Positions 20,334-32,611 of a stretch of DNA of 64,000 bases are shown here, one piece after another; the stretch's first letter is position 1, and each line of letters starts with the position of its first letter. The translations under genes were made by a program, and so were the position numbers. The notes beneath the pieces are model-generated. The model searched no databases and had not been told where the DNA came from. It saw only the letters and a program-made list of their open reading frames with translations. Source of the DNA: Aplectana chamaeleonis (lineage: Eukaryota; Nematoda; Chromadorea; Rhabditida; Cosmocercidae); NCBI GenBank assembly GCA_029168955.1, contig JAPDOI010000122.1, positions 712,501 through 776,500 on the forward strand. The letters run 5' to 3'.

Positions 20334-22517
20334 ATGTGGCGCTGGCCAGTGATCATCTTCACATTATTACGTCACCCAAACGTGCCCAGTGAAGTGCTTG
20401 AACTGATTACTATTAGAGATGACAAGCGAAGATCGGACCCCAATGATCCAAAGATACAACAGCTGTCGGAAAACATCACCGCATTGCTAAATCAACACAA
20501 GCAGCAATGCTGGAAAGAGCTCACCGAGTCGATCGATTTTGCCGTGGATGCCAAAAAAGCTTGGACCACCTTGAAACAGCTTTCAGGCAAAAAGATGAGT
20601 ACTGATCGCAACATGTTCGAATTTCCGTCTGGAAGATTCGAGCACGGATACAAAGCTGATTGTCTGCTCGGCAAACTATTTACATCTGCGTCATCGCCTC
20701 GGGATAAGCAACACAGACGAACAATGCGAGCAATCAGGAAGCTTAGTCGACTGGTTAGTCAGCCTGTTATCTCTCCTTCCGCCATCGACAATGTCATCAA
20801 ATCGATGAAAAATTCGCGGGCTGAGGGACCTGACGGGATTTCGGCTATTCATCTCAAACATATTCCTGATCCCTGTTACGAACTGCTCTCTGATCTTATT
20901 CATTCGTCATTGAGTTCTGGTGTTATTCCGGCCCGCTGGGAACAAGCTGTCGTCATCCCCATCGCCAAGCCAGGCAAACCGCCGGATAAGGCTGCCTCCC
21001 ACCGCCCCATTCCCCTTCTTTCCCCCTTGCCAAGCTTGCGGAAAAAGTCGTCAATCCGCTCCTCCAAAACGCGTTGCAGCACAACACGTACCAGCATGGT
21101 TTCAAGAAGGAGCATTCCACCATCACTGATCTGAAATCAATCACCGAGCATATCATTGCTGGATTTAATCGCAAGACTCCGGCTGGTAGAAGCCTCGTCG
21201 TTGCTATTGATCTCACGGTTGCGTTTGATAGCGTCAGTATCCCGCTTCTATCGAAATCCATACTGGAATCGGATATGCCCTGTTGGTCTAAAAGATGGAT
21301 TAATAGCTTTATCAAAAACCGGTCCATTCGTGTCAAATTCGACGGACATCTATCGTCTTCGGCCCCTTTGAAAGCCGGTGCCCCGCAAGGCGGAGTGTTA
21401 ATCCCGAGCCTGTTTTCGCAATTTCTGTCTGATATTCCTGAGCCACCAACTGGTATTCATCTGTGCCTGTACGCCGATGACATCACAATCGTTTGCACGG
21501 ACTCAGTTATCGATCGAGCCACTGCTGCCATGAACAACTACTTACGGACGTTGGCTGTGTATCTGAAATCAAAGTTGCTGACTGTTTCTGCCTCCAAGTC
21601 AAGTGTCACACTAGGTACGACGGCTACTATCGAACATCGACTACACCCCAAAGTCGTCTGGGATGGCCACGAGCTGCCCCTGTCCAAGCATCCTCGACTA
21701 TTGGGAGTTTTCCTGGACCCCTCTTTACGATTTCATGAGAACACGCGTATACGAGCTGCCGCTGCCAACTCGCGCAACAATATTCTTCGCGCCTTGGCTG
21801 GAACATCGTGGGGCAGCACGAAAGAAGTACTACGTACGACTTATAGAGCCATGGCCCAGCCGGTCTTGGAATATGGCGCCCCTATTTGGGCCAGACATCT
21901 CTCTGAATCCTCTTGGTGCAAGTTGCAGAGAGCACAGAATACTGCCCTCAGGCTTATTACTGGATGTCACAAGTCGACGCCTACTTCGCATCTTCATCAG
22001 GAAACCGGCCTTCTCCCCGTAAAACAGCACTGCTTACTCCAATCTCAGCAGTTTCTTATAAGTATTGTCAAGAGCCCGACCCATCCAAACTACCGTCTTC
22101 TGTCGTCCGGCCCCCAATCAAGAAACATAGGCACGCCGCTCAATGCTTCCCTGTCTGTTGTCGATCAACAACGCTGGGCTACATCCGAGCGCTCCCGCAG
22201 AAGACTCCAGATTGCTGAGCATACGCGCTTTGTGGCAGAGTACCTATTTGATGCTCAGCTCAACTCAATTTATGGCAGCGTACCCCCACGAGTCGACGAC
22301 AGCGAAGCCGATCTACCGAGACGCCCGAACAATCCTCGCTGGTCTGCGATGCGGTCCCTCCACATATCTAAAGGCCTACGCCCATCGGATTGATCAGTCA
22401 GTCCCTGATAGATGCCCTGATTGTGAATGTGCTGGACATGATTCATTGCATCTATTTTCATGTCCCGCCAGACCTACATTGTTATCTTCTCGAGATCTAT
22501 GGTACAGACCGTGTTAA
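20334..22517 (+). pseudogene. LINE reverse transcriptase and C-terminal zinc motif (copy B)
   Basis: The first part at 20334-21134 contains NSRAEGPDGISAIHLKHI. The main part at 21074-22393 has VVAIDLTVAFDSV (motif A), GAPQGGVLIPSLFS (motif B) and LCLYADDITIV (motif C, the catalytic YADD). A frame change near 22300 leads to CPDCECAGHDSLHLFSCPAR, a CCHC-like C-terminal motif also seen at 61130-61200. The (GAA)n tail follows about 50 bp later. Frameshifts near 21030 and 22300 make it non-functional. Confidence 0.8.
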
Positions 22518-22665
22518 GTGGCTAACTTCCTACACCTTTGATGCGATGCTTTGTTCATGGCTGACAAGAAGAAGAAGAAGCTGACGCTAATTGGAGAGCT
22601 TAATGCAGCCATACAGCACTGTAGGCAGCAGAGTGGTGTCGTCCAATACAACTCGATTTATTGTA

Positions 22666-22861
22666 CTGTCGTTCTCGGAGCCGAAATCCGGTGCAAATTG
22701 CGGACTACGGCTGTTGAATCACGCGGCATGACGATAATCGTGCTGGGAGAAAAGTGAATCGTGACTGGACCAAGTGGTCCCAGAACGATTATCACCCTTT
22801 TACGTGATGCAACAGCCGTTGTATGTAAATGCGGACCGGAATTCGGCTCCGAGAACGACAG
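22666..22861. mobile_element. MITE with CTGTCGTTCTCGGAG ends (copy 2)
   Basis: CTGTCGTTCTCGGAGCCGAA on the left is repeated inverted on the right (TTCGGCTCCGAGAACGACAG). It is preceded by TA (22664-22665) and followed by TG, a one-base decay of TA. It shares ends and the ACGATAATCGTGCT block with 2775-2967. Confidence 0.7.
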
Positions 22862-24301
22862 TGCCCGCTCACCCCAGTATTCACAAAAAAAAAACACTGC
22901 CCAACGCAATGCTGCAACTTTTCCAACAACACCAACAAATTCAAGGTGCTGAGAAACCATCCATACCCACAGGAGTCGATCTTTTAAAGTGCCTCTTTTT
23001 ATAAAATTCTTGCATTTTCGGCAGTTTCATTGTATAAGGCAAATAACGGTCAGAAACGTTTCTTTTTTTACCAACCTGAGTGGAAGCAGCAAGGAGACTA
23101 ACCCGACAGCGTACTTCGCGAATTCGAGCATGTGATAAAGGATTGCTGAAAACCCGTGAAGGATACGCTGCAGGTGAAAATCAAATCTGCTGCCTATTGT
23201 CACGATCAACTCTCGGAGCTGCGATGAGCTCCCAGAATCCCTCCCGGGAGTGTGTTAATTTTGTATCCCTTGTGGAATACCCACACCAATTTACCCCGAT
23301 TTCGCAGTAGACTCATTTCGCGTCACATTCACCCTACGTTTACTGCACATTTACACACCTTTCTCACCTACTCTAGCAGCAATCTCACCCATACACTGAA
23401 TTTGAAGCGAAAAAATAGACTTGATGCTCACTTGTACATAGGCTTCAAGTATCTTTTGCTGAAGCATCAAGCCCCGAATGGGCAGAGTACGTTGTCGGAA
23501 TAATCTCATTGCCGATTCCCCAGGACGTCCCACCCAGAGCTCGTAAGATGTTGAGCTCCGTGTTTTTTTGTGAACCTTTACTGCAGTGTCTATACGAGGC
23601 CAAGGAGCATGTAGCACCGCGCGGCAGGCTAAGGAGCATCATCCCACCTGACAGCAGGGTGAGCGCTGTGTTCCGCAAGATCTGTTGGAAAAATGGAAAC
23701 AGATAATCTGGCGGCTGGGACCGTATCTACATTTCTGTCGCGATCTCAGCCCAACATGGTGATAACGTAATTTACAATAGCGCCTTCTCAGAAGTTTTGA
23801 ATCAAGTTAAATGCTACTTTTGAGTAACTTACGAGAAGTCTTCATGCAACTTACTTTTGTGTCACAAGTAACTTACTTCTAGTATACAAAAAACTCACCC
23901 AGAAGCAACATTCAACTTACTCCTAAATCTCGGTGCAGGTATTCTCGGTACGGCACCGCGGGTGCGTGATTGTCGAGGTTCACGGCAGAGGAAGCCCCGC
24001 CTCGATCTACAACAAGGGCGTAATCTTCGCCGAGGTCTGCGGTAAGGAACCACCCTTCCAGCGAACGGCGATGGAATCCGCCCTCGCCCCACACAGCCGC
24101 GAGGATATTCCCTATCCCCCCGGCGGTCAAAAATGCGCTGGCCTCCGGAGAGTGACCCGAAGTTACCTTACAGGGCCGGTATCAGAATGCCGAATGAGGA
24201 CTCGAGTGAGATGAGGCTCCTTTTATACCGACTATGCACGTGTTAAGCACGTTGATCATCCGTTTTATCGTGCAAGGATTGATGGGCCAATAGACAACCT
24301 A
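22862..24301. other. intron 2 stretch with a LINE fragment and CAAGTAACTT repeats
   Basis: 23445-23680 on the minus strand retains NILRALGGTSWG from the 2A-type LINE RT C-terminal region, a short relic. 23790-23920 and, beyond the next element, 24545-24700 share many AAGTAACTT/AAGTTACTT motifs, as if one repeat had been split. Between them, 23930-24230 is unusually GC-rich and open in several frames, but no domain is recognisable. Confidence 0.4.
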
Positions 24302-24544
24302 TCTTGGAAAAAGTAAGCCGGGTGGGTGACCGCGCTGCGCGGTTGAAGCGGATGATAAGAGTTTTCCTAGTCTCGCCGACGACTTTTCTTCTATTGAATG
24401 GAATTCTTCGTCTTGTATACAGCCCAATCAGTTGTAAAATGGCAAAGGAAAAGCTAAAAAGGCGTCGCCGAGACTTAGACAATTCACTTGTGATCTACTT
24501 TAATCGCGCGATGCGGTAGCCCACCTGGCTTACTTTTTCCAAGA
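24302..24544. mobile_element. 243-bp MITE with TA target duplication
   Basis: TCTTGGAAAAAGTAAGCC on the left is repeated inverted on the right as GGCTTACTTTTTCCAAGA, with a further inner match (GGTGGG/CCCACC). TA flanks it at 24300-24301 and 24545-24546. Tc1/mariner-like by its target site; non-coding. Confidence 0.75.
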
Positions 24545-26099
24545 TATTATAAGTTACTTGCGAGATTCAAAAGTGGCAAGTGACATGGTTATGTCCATGT
24601 AAGTTACTTTCAAGTCCTAAGCTTGCAAGTAACTTAAAAAACTCAGATAAGCCACAAGTAATTTGATTTTGTCCGGTTATCTGGCAAGTAACTTGATTCG
24701 AAATTTCTGAGTTATACAATCTAGAAAACTCGTGTTGGTGATGTAACTTGTCGTTATGTTTGACGTTCTCCTTTACAACTGACTTATTGTCGACTTTGGC
24801 AAACGGTGAGAGGAAACTGATGGGCCATACCATTAAAGGCAGTGTTCATAATAGATTTCACTTTCGATAACTCTACGGCTTGCAGAAGGTCTGGTGCCCT
24901 ATACGGCTAAGCATAGCCAAAAGGAAGGCGAGAGTGGCGTTTTCGTTCTAGAATAAGCCCTATCTTACTTACGTTGACTTTTGAGCGTGAGGGAATTGAC
25001 CGGGGCGCGCAACTTTCGGATAAAATCAATTAGCGAAACTGTAATTAGTCATGGTTCGCGCCTCGACTCAGATTACTAGAAGGTATAGATTATCTCCCTC
25101 GTCTCAGAATCTCTCGCCCACTCCGCAGAGCGACTAGACTGCCGCAACGCGACGATAAGGCGTGCCTTCATATCCCTCGCCGAGGAGGGTGAGCGTCCCA
25201 TTCAAAACGATGCGCTGGCATCGTTTTGTATGGGACGCTCCTAATTGCTCTGCCATAAGGAGAGATATTGCAGGAGAGATATTCTCATTGTTTGGTATTA
25301 GAGAAACGTAACGAATATAGAATGGATATAGAGGAAAAAAACAAGACCAGGAGTTATCTCTAATAACAATAAACAATTGGTGTTTAATTTAATAAATGAA
25401 TGTGGATATGTCTCAGACTTTCGGAGGGAACTTCCCGAGGACAATAGACCTGATTTGGCCGTTATGGCCTAGCGCATAGTTCCCGCGACGGGCGCCGCGA
25501 CGCCGTTTTTAGGATAGATAACGACAGAAAATCGATATGGTTCAAATGCATTGTCGCTGTCGCGCGTCGCGGATAGTATGAACTAGGCCTATCACTCGAT
25601 CGAGGGGAGAGGGGCGAGACGTCCCCCCGGAAGGGGACGTCTCGTCATCCTCCCCTTGGGTTATTCGCTACGATTCCGGGCACCGGTAATTGAAAGATCG
25701 CACCCTCCAATGAAAACTCTGAGGGGGACGTCTCGCCGTCCTCCCCTTCCGATGTTCACGTACATCATAATGCGTGAATACCAGGGTCGCACTTGACCAA
25801 ACCCAATTTCTGAAGTTTAGGCGTGCACTTTGAATAATGATACAGGTTTTCTTTTCCCTCCAAAATCAGAAGAGTCTATGCAGCGCGAAACAATGTGGGT
25901 GACCAAGTGCGATGGCCAGGTGCCTATCCTACTTTTTCGTAATAGCACTTTTGCAAGCCTGCAAGTCTTTAGGACAAAATCATTATAGGGTGGAGTAATC
26001 CGCCATCTCGCGCCCCGCCAAAGTTGCCAACAGCAATCTTCCTCCCGAGCCTCTGCGAGAAACATCAGACAGCTAAGACCACGCCGCGGCGAGGAGGAC
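24545..26099. other. intron 2 stretch with short repeats, no gene
   Basis: 24834 has a TTAAAGGCAGTG MITE end. 25180-25250 contains a GAGCGTCCCATTCAAAACGAT palindrome with ATCGTTTTGTATGGGACGCTC. 25615-25750 has two copies of GGGACGTCTCG next to CCTCCCCTT. I see no exon-like sequence on either strand. Confidence 0.35.
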
Positions 26100-27273
26100 T
26101 GGGGCTCGGAAGAGTTAAAAATAATAATAATAAAAAAAATAAGTACAAGCTAGATGTTATGAAAATAAATAACTTGCAGTTGCACTTCAAAAAACAGTAC
26201 AGAAAAAGACTCAAACCAATACTACAAGGGACTTCCTTCCGTAGGCAGTCTAATAGCCTGATGCCTTATACGAGTATAAAAGAATACCAGAAACACTTCA
26301 TTTTCTGCCCTTTAGATAAAGCTAGCAATAATTATGGGATTATTTGTAAGAAATACTACACCATAACTCTCATGAAAGAACTTGAAATTAATATCATAAA
26401 CGGTAATTTTGAAAGAGAACAAAATTATAATGACACATATAAGCTGATTCAAAATGCCAACAGGCAAACAACCATTTAAAAGCATAAGTTTTTCAATATT
26501 AAAGTAGGACTTAAATTTGACATAGATTGTGAGTTACCCATCATCTACGCTTTACCGAAATTACATGAGGATCCCATAAAATTTAGATTCATTACGGGAG
26601 CAAGAAACAGGAGCATGAAGCTATTAGCAGTAGAATTGCAAAAAAATTTCTCGTTTCTCAAGACACATTTTATTAATTATACCAATGTGCGTTACCAAAG
26701 GAAGGGAGGACTCAAGACCTATTGGTCTATCTCCAACATTAACATAGCAGCTAAATTATGTAGATTGAGTACAGTTCAAGTTTATTCTGCTGAATTTACT
26801 GATATGTTCACTAACCTTCCACACAGTTTTATTCTGTATAATTCTTGCAAATTTGCTTCAAAAATGCTAATAAAAAATGTATAGTTACCAATGGATACAG
26901 AGTATTTTACCTAGATTTTGAGCTAGAAAAAGGCGGTTACAGATATTATACCATCACAGACTTGATATATCACGTTGACTATCTTTTACGCAACAGTTAC
27001 TGTCGTTTCGGAGAACTTGTGCTTCAACAGACGAAAGGAGTTCCTCAGGGAGGTAACTTCAGCCCATTGTTAGCCGATATTGCAGTTTCCATGTTGGAGT
27101 ATAGGTACTCTATTAGCGCGAAAATTGAAAATAACGTACTTTTTAAACTTTTTAGATATATGGATGACTTGCTCATATTCCATAATAAAGATGAAACATT
27201 TGTGGATAGTCAAATTTCGCTAATATACAAGAATGCATTGGAGCTCAAAAAGATGCACAATAATCCCTACTAG
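26100..27273 (+). pseudogene. second Penelope-like reverse transcriptase fragment
   Basis: Follows an AAT-rich start near 26120. It carries FCPLDKASNNYGIICKKYY, then after a TAA stop and frame change PIIYALPKLHEDPIKFRFIT, YSAEFTDMFTNLPHS, GVPQGGNFSPLLADIAVS and YMDDLLIFHNKDE. These blocks parallel the copy at 17215-18491. The right end breaks off after NALELKKMHNN. No GIY-YIG segment is attached, so the copy is truncated at both ends. Confidence 0.8.
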
Positions 27274-29967
27274 CGAGACCTAGCGAAGTTTTCGCTCACA
27301 GAAATTTTTGCGTGAGCCAACTACCTGAGACGGATTAGTTTGTTAGAACGGTGTTGACTGACTTTCGTCTACCCGAAAGTTGCTGTACGTATGGACTCTC
27401 CTGAGCAGAGCAGGGTGCCGTACATTTACAGCAGGCCGTGGGGGTATCAAAATGTGGGATCATAAAGCAAAACATAAGAAGCCAGCGGTAAATCGCCGCG
27501 CGGCGGCCGAAACGTCGCGCGGCGGCCAAAACTCGTCGCGCGGCGACCAAAACTCGTCTGCTTCCGACGCGCGTGCGGTCGTGCAGCGCGTGGTACGCAG
27601 TCGACGGTGGAAATTTGGCCGTTTTATGGCCTGTATGCTATAATCGTTTTGTCTTAAAGTCCACCACCCCTTTTGCAGCATAAAAGGTTTCCTCGCAGCA
27701 GACAGTGTAGACCATGATCGCGATTACTTTGAGCTCGTCCTCTACTCTAGCCGGAAAAGCATGTGTTAAGGCCAGTTTTTTTCAAACGGCGTTTTCGCCT
27801 GAATATTCATTTTCAGAAAGCTGGAATTAGGCGAAGAGTGCCGTAATGACCGAATTTCGGCAACTACTTCATCTGAACTTTTCAAAGGAACTGCTCTCCA
27901 TCGACCTGTTTCCCTGAATCATCTAAATGTAGAACGCGGCAAGCCTTCCGTGAGTTCTAGACATGGTATTTGTAAATGGACATAACTTTGTTGGATTTCT
28001 AGATTCGTTGGTAGCAGCTTATGATTCGATTTTCGAGATCGTATCATCTGTGTGCTGCCCTATGTTCGTCTCTTTGAAAGTGCCCAGCCAAGCCCTATCC
28101 AATACTGGTTAGTCTTAGAATTTCACCTCTTTCGTTTCGTAAACGTATTGAAAAGAATGTTTCAGGTGCTTGCGGGATCTTGTCCTGGTTTTTGGAGCGT
28201 TGTATGCTGGAAAGAAGAACTCATGGAGGAAACATCTAGTCATTGTTATAATGATGATGATATGATGACAATAAATCTGTTGTGAAATCGTGAAATCACA
28301 GTCGTTGAAGAGGGAAACTAGAATAAACCTGCAGTCGTTAGGTCGAGGGAAGACCCGCAGTAGGAAGGTCGAGGGAAGGATCTGCCGTCGGGAGGTTAAG
28401 ATAAGACCTGCAGTCGTTAGAACAAGAGAACTCCTGCTGTGGGAACTTCCCCTATTATTCTGCTGTCGAGAGGTCCCCTCGCCTCCCCCCGATTCGAGGG
28501 AAGTTCTGCTGTCGTTCTCGGAACTTCCCCGAAAGTCTGGAGTGTGGAACACGAAAATTGAATTACTTGATGGAAGCTATGGAATTTCAATAAAATAATC
28601 ATCGAAATGGGTATAATACTTATTCAGATTGGAACAAGTAAAATACAGTAATATTAATGAACCAATGTGGGTATTTGGACCACGAGTATAGAATTAGATT
28701 TGGTAAAAGGTAAAACCTTATTTTAAACTAGGGTAAAAAATATGGCAAGTGCCCAGAGTAGGAAAATATTCACGAATAAGCATTTGCAGAATTGTCAATA
28801 AAATAAGTGTTATAAAAATAATCTGTGAAAATGATTGTTTTGTTTACCATTGTGGGCGCGAGGACCAGCACGTGGGTATATGCTAATCGTAGACCGTTTA
28901 ACGTGTAAGGAAGGTGCTAGGATATCCTGAGGATGTCACTTCCTCAGAAAACCGCAGCATCCAATGCGTGTCGAATATGCATTCAACACTAGTGACCACA
29001 CCCATCTAAAAGCTTTTTTGCAGGCGCACGTGCTCCAGACAGCAGCACGTGCTGCAAAATCTGATCGGAGGAGCACGTGCTGCGACTTTTATAGCAGGAG
29101 CACGTGCTGCAGGATAGCCCAGCGCTATCGTAGCAGCACACCGTCACGCGACGCGGCCGGAACAACCACATGCGACGCGGCCAACTCGCTGAGCACCATC
29201 TGGGGCTATAAGCGGTTGGGTGTACCAAATACCGCAAACTTGAGTAATTGAACCGGCGACGCTATCGGCATCTCAGTTCCGTCTCAAGAGTGCGTCGTAT
29301 GCTTTCCTTTTTTTGGAAAATCGCTTTGTCATCGAGCTGAATGTGTATCATGCACGCATTTAACGCCTTATTTGATGGGGCTTATGCTGTAATTTGACAC
29401 ACGATAGGAGCACCAGCTCTCCTAGCAGCACGTCCCCTCACTGTGCTCGAAACCGCTTTGTGTTCGAGTTGAATGCATATTAGACACGCATTGAATGCAT
29501 CGATTGTGTGAGTCTGTTGCACTTCCGCTTATGTACATCATTATTTTGTTTTCAAATATTTAAAGGGATCGTACGCGCAGGAAACCATAAATCACTTTTG
29601 TGTTTTTGTAAAGCTTGGCGTCGCGGATGCGATGGTGGCTGGGGGCGCACCGTGAGACCCCGGCCTGTTTCCACTACGCCAGCAGCTTGGAGGCGGGGCA
29701 TGCCCGCACTGCCCCGCCCCCCTCCTCCGCGCTGCCTATATAAGGCGGCTGTCCTCGGTTCAGCGGTCTGCCCGGCGCCGGATGGCGTTGGCCTACAGTA
29801 CCCGTTGGTAGTGCGCTGCTTCGGCAGTGATGGCCTTCCGAGAGACCCCGGAACCGTGGGCTCCGTCCTCCAGGAGTCGTTGCTGTTGAGGATTCTGGTA
29901 TTAGTGACCGCAGGGATGTGCGGATGCCTTGTGGGAGAGGTGCGATAATACGCCACCACATACTACG
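27274..29967. other. intron 2 stretch with a GC-rich dispersed repeat and E-box minisatellite
   Basis: 27478-27640 (CGCGCGGCGGCC units, then GTACGCAGTCGACGGTG and GGCCGTTTTATGGCCTGTA) is a second copy of 44205-44335. 28300-28530 has irregular GTCGTTAGGTCGAGGGAAG-like repeats. 28600-28960 is AT-rich without features. 29500-29960 is open on both strands and GC-rich, but no domain is recognised. Confidence 0.45.
29024..29112. repeat. cluster of GCACGTGCT motifs
   Basis: AGCACGTGCT(G/C) occurs four times in about 90 bp, as a short irregular minisatellite. Each copy contains the palindromic E-box CACGTG. It lies in bag-1 intron 2. Confidence 0.7.
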
Positions 29968-30032
29968 TTACATATATTACGCAGTGGTAGACTACGCTAT
30001 ATATTACGTTGAGAGTGGAACGCTATATATTA

Positions 30033-30723
30033 CGTTGAGAGAGAACTTTGAGAGGGAGTGCAAACGCTTCGCGAAAAACCGTGAAAAACGGCTTATTTGC
30101 TCTGGTAACCGTAAAATTTTTTTCAAGTATATGAATACTAGGGTGAAGACACGTAAGGGTATTTCCGCATTGAAAAGCGAGTCTGGTGAAATCATCGCTG
30201 ATGATCAACAAAAGTGCGAGGCCTTCGCAATTTATTTTTCGAAGGTTTTTGTTCAGGATAACGGTACCGCTCCTCCATTTCCCAAACGATGCCCGCATAA
30301 TTTGCGATCCATCACCATTGACTGCGAATTGATTGCGTCAGCAATTAAGAAATTGAGCGACAAAATCTCTCTTACTCCAGATTCTTTACCTTCTTATTTT
30401 ATAAAGAGAGCCTCCGTTGGATTATGTTACCCCCTGTTGTGCATCTTCAAACACAGCCTAGCAGTGGGAACCCTACCGACTGCGTGGAAAACTGCAATTG
30501 TCTCACCTTTGCTTAAAAAGGCACCAGCTAATCAGGTCTCTAACTATCGGCCTATTAGTCTAACCTCCTCGGTGTGTAAAGTCCTCGAGATTATTGTCAA
30601 AGACTGTATCCTTTCCCACCTAACATCAAATAAACTCAATCCTGCCCAGTATGGTTTCCTGCCTGGCAAGTCAACATTGTCCCAGTTGTTATCCTCTTTT
30701 CACGACTGGTGTGCGGCCTTTAA
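30033..30723 (+). pseudogene. CR1-like reverse transcriptase, N-terminal block
   Basis: Reads TPDSLPSYFIKRA, TAWKTAIVSPLLKK, NYRPISLTSSVCKVLE and NPAQYGFLPGKST, the finger and early palm motifs of CR1/jockey-type RTs. The frame is cut at FHDWCAAF by the MITE that starts at 30724. No endonuclease is attached, consistent with 5' truncation. Confidence 0.8.
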
Positions 30724-31197
30724 AGGCACAGTCCAACCTCAGAGGTAATTTTTGATATTTTGGTCCGGTCGCCGTGTATAGCAACCCTGCCAAGCGCAAA
30801 ATCTCAATTCGCTCAAATAAGCGAGAAAAAGCTAGGAAAAAATCGGCCACGCCCCCTTAGAAGAAAAAATGGGTTACGCCCACTGGTAGGTTTCCGACCT
30901 CAATAGGGAAGAGAAGCGCGATTAATTTTATTCAGAATCTATGTTCTTCCTTTTGTTTTCGGTCTGGCTTTATATTGTGACCTGATCCAGAATGATAGCT
31001 GCGAATAACGAGAAAATACAGGCTAGAGACAACTCGTCCGCAAACTTCTACCAGTTCAAATTCCGAATATTTCAGGAGCCGTAACTCAGTTTGTAGTGAG
31101 TTCTGAGCGATTCTGAAGACACCATTGTGATCTGCGTGAAATTTTCTCCGAGATACGCAGAAAAACGAAAAATCGATTCTGAGCTTGGACTGTGGCT
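30724..31197. mobile_element. 474-bp MITE with TTAA duplication inside the CR1 RT
   Basis: TTAA at 30720-30723 and 31198-31201 brackets ends AGGCACAGTCCAACCTCAGA and (inverted) TCTGAGCTTGGACTGTGGCT. Removing the insert and one TTAA would rejoin the RT reading frame across ..CAAF and NENC.., which shows the exact insertion. TTAA targets are typical of piggyBac-type elements. Homologous to 1265-1631. Confidence 0.85.
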
Positions 31198-31201
31198 TTA
31201 A

Positions 31202-32336
31202 CGAAAACTGCCAGACTGATGTAGTCTATATAGATTATGCAAAAGCTTTTGACACTGTATGTCATCACAAATTTTTAATTAAACTCGAAAGTTACGGTAT
31301 TTGCGCCGATATTTGGAACTGGCTAAAGTCTTTTTTAATATCTCGGACATTTTGTGTAAAAACTGGCAATTTCTGTTCTCGTCCATACCCGATCACCAGT
31401 GGTGTTCCTCAGGGTAGTATTCTGGGTCCATTGTTGTTTCTTATCTACATAAACGACGCTCCGGATAGTCTATCAAGTTCTTGTAAGCTCTATGCGGACG
31501 ACCTCAAGATCTATCGGCCTCTTAATGAGCCTGCAGTTGACTTTTATGAGCTTCAATGTGACCTCGTTCGACTAGCCGAATGGCCGAAAGTGTGGCAGCT
31601 ACAATTATCAGAAGAAAAATGCAGCTTGCTGCATATTAACTTTCGTCATGAATGCCCCCTACGTTTAAACGGTGTGAAGCATCCTGTGCACAAGGTTATC
31701 AGGGACCTAGGTGTTCTCATTAGTTCGAATCTTAGCTGGAATTCCCATTGCAGAGAAATTTCCAAAAAAGCTACCTCGGTGGCTAACTGTATTTTGAGAT
31801 CCCTGAAACATCCCTGTCTTGTTCACTACAAGAAAGCATTCACCGTTTACTGCCGACCCCTACTGGAGTACTGTACTCAGGTTTGGTCACCTTCCTCAGT
31901 GGAAGATGATGAGATCATTGAAAATGTGCAAAAGCGATACTCTAGACGTGTGTTCACCAAAGTATTCCCAAACAGAGAAGTTCCAGATTATGCAGCTCGT
32001 TTGGATATGCTAGGGTTAAATACCCTACGATATCGCAGAGCTGAATTTGATTTGCATTTGTGCTATAAGATCGTGCATGGTTTTTGCGACATTCCCTTTG
32101 ACAGCCTTTTCGTGTTTACTCGCCACCATGTCCGTTCTCGCAAACATGGATTCCAACTTGAACGGAAATTCACCTCTAAAGGCAGCATATTGAATTCCTT
32201 TGCGTTCAGAGTGGTCAGAACTTGGAACAATTTGCCTGCAGAAATCGCTGAATCCGGAAACTTTTCGATCTTTCGAAGTAGACTATCCAAGTACGATCTC
32301 AGGTCATTACAAGGAACGAGTGAGCGTCCACTCTGA
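31202..32336 (+). pseudogene. CR1-like reverse transcriptase, C-terminal block
   Basis: Open for about 378 codons: VVYIDYAKAFDTV (motif A), SGVPQGSILGPLLFLIYIND (motif B), CKLYADDLKIY (motif C, catalytic DD), then thumb and C-terminal sequence through WNNLPAEIAESG to a stop at 32336. All catalytic residues are present, so only the MITE and the missing 5' part disable it. Confidence 0.85.
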
Positions 32337-32611
32337 TTAAAAGGGTATTACTAATAATCCAATGCGACGGGTTTTTCCAGCTTGTTGTGCCTTTCTTTGT
32401 CCCAGAAGCGGTGGCCTCAAGTCTCTTGAGACAAGAGGTCATTCAAATTGTAAAAAAAAATTCTCTGCAAAAACAATTCATACTTTGTGCCCTTCTCACT
32501 TCTGCCATTGTTATGCATCGTTTTTACTTTAACAAAGATTCTCATTCACATACGTGTATATGTGTGTTTCTTTATTTCCACAATAAAGTCGTTGAATGAA
32601 TGAATACTACG

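Larger units (their letters stand above)
13800..22580 (+). mobile_element. 2A/PHD-type LINE (copy B), split by a Penelope-like element
   Basis: The coding order is 2A-like peptide and PHD finger (13813-14117), then 5.3 kb of inserted Penelope-like DNA (14118-19681), then AP endonuclease, RT and a C-terminal zinc-binding motif up to 22517. The 3' end is a short (GAA)n tail near 22566-22580. Order and motifs match the uninterrupted copy at 57851-61299. The clade is probably CR1- or ingi/Vingi-like, not settled by eye. It lies in bag-1 intron 2 in antisense orientation to the gene. Confidence 0.85.
29968..32603 (+). mobile_element. CR1-like LINE, 5'-truncated, with an inserted MITE
   Basis: ATACTACG occurs at 29960-29967 and 32604-32611, a likely 8-bp target duplication. 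The element ends with AATAAAGTCG and a GAATGAATGAATA tail. It encodes an RT in two blocks separated by a 474-bp MITE. The sequence family differs from the 2A-type LINEs elsewhere in the window. Confidence 0.75.

Noticed and set aside
29508..29961. Overlapping 95-146-codon ORFs on both strands
   Set aside because: GC-rich sequence open on both strands with no domain or splice-consistent model.
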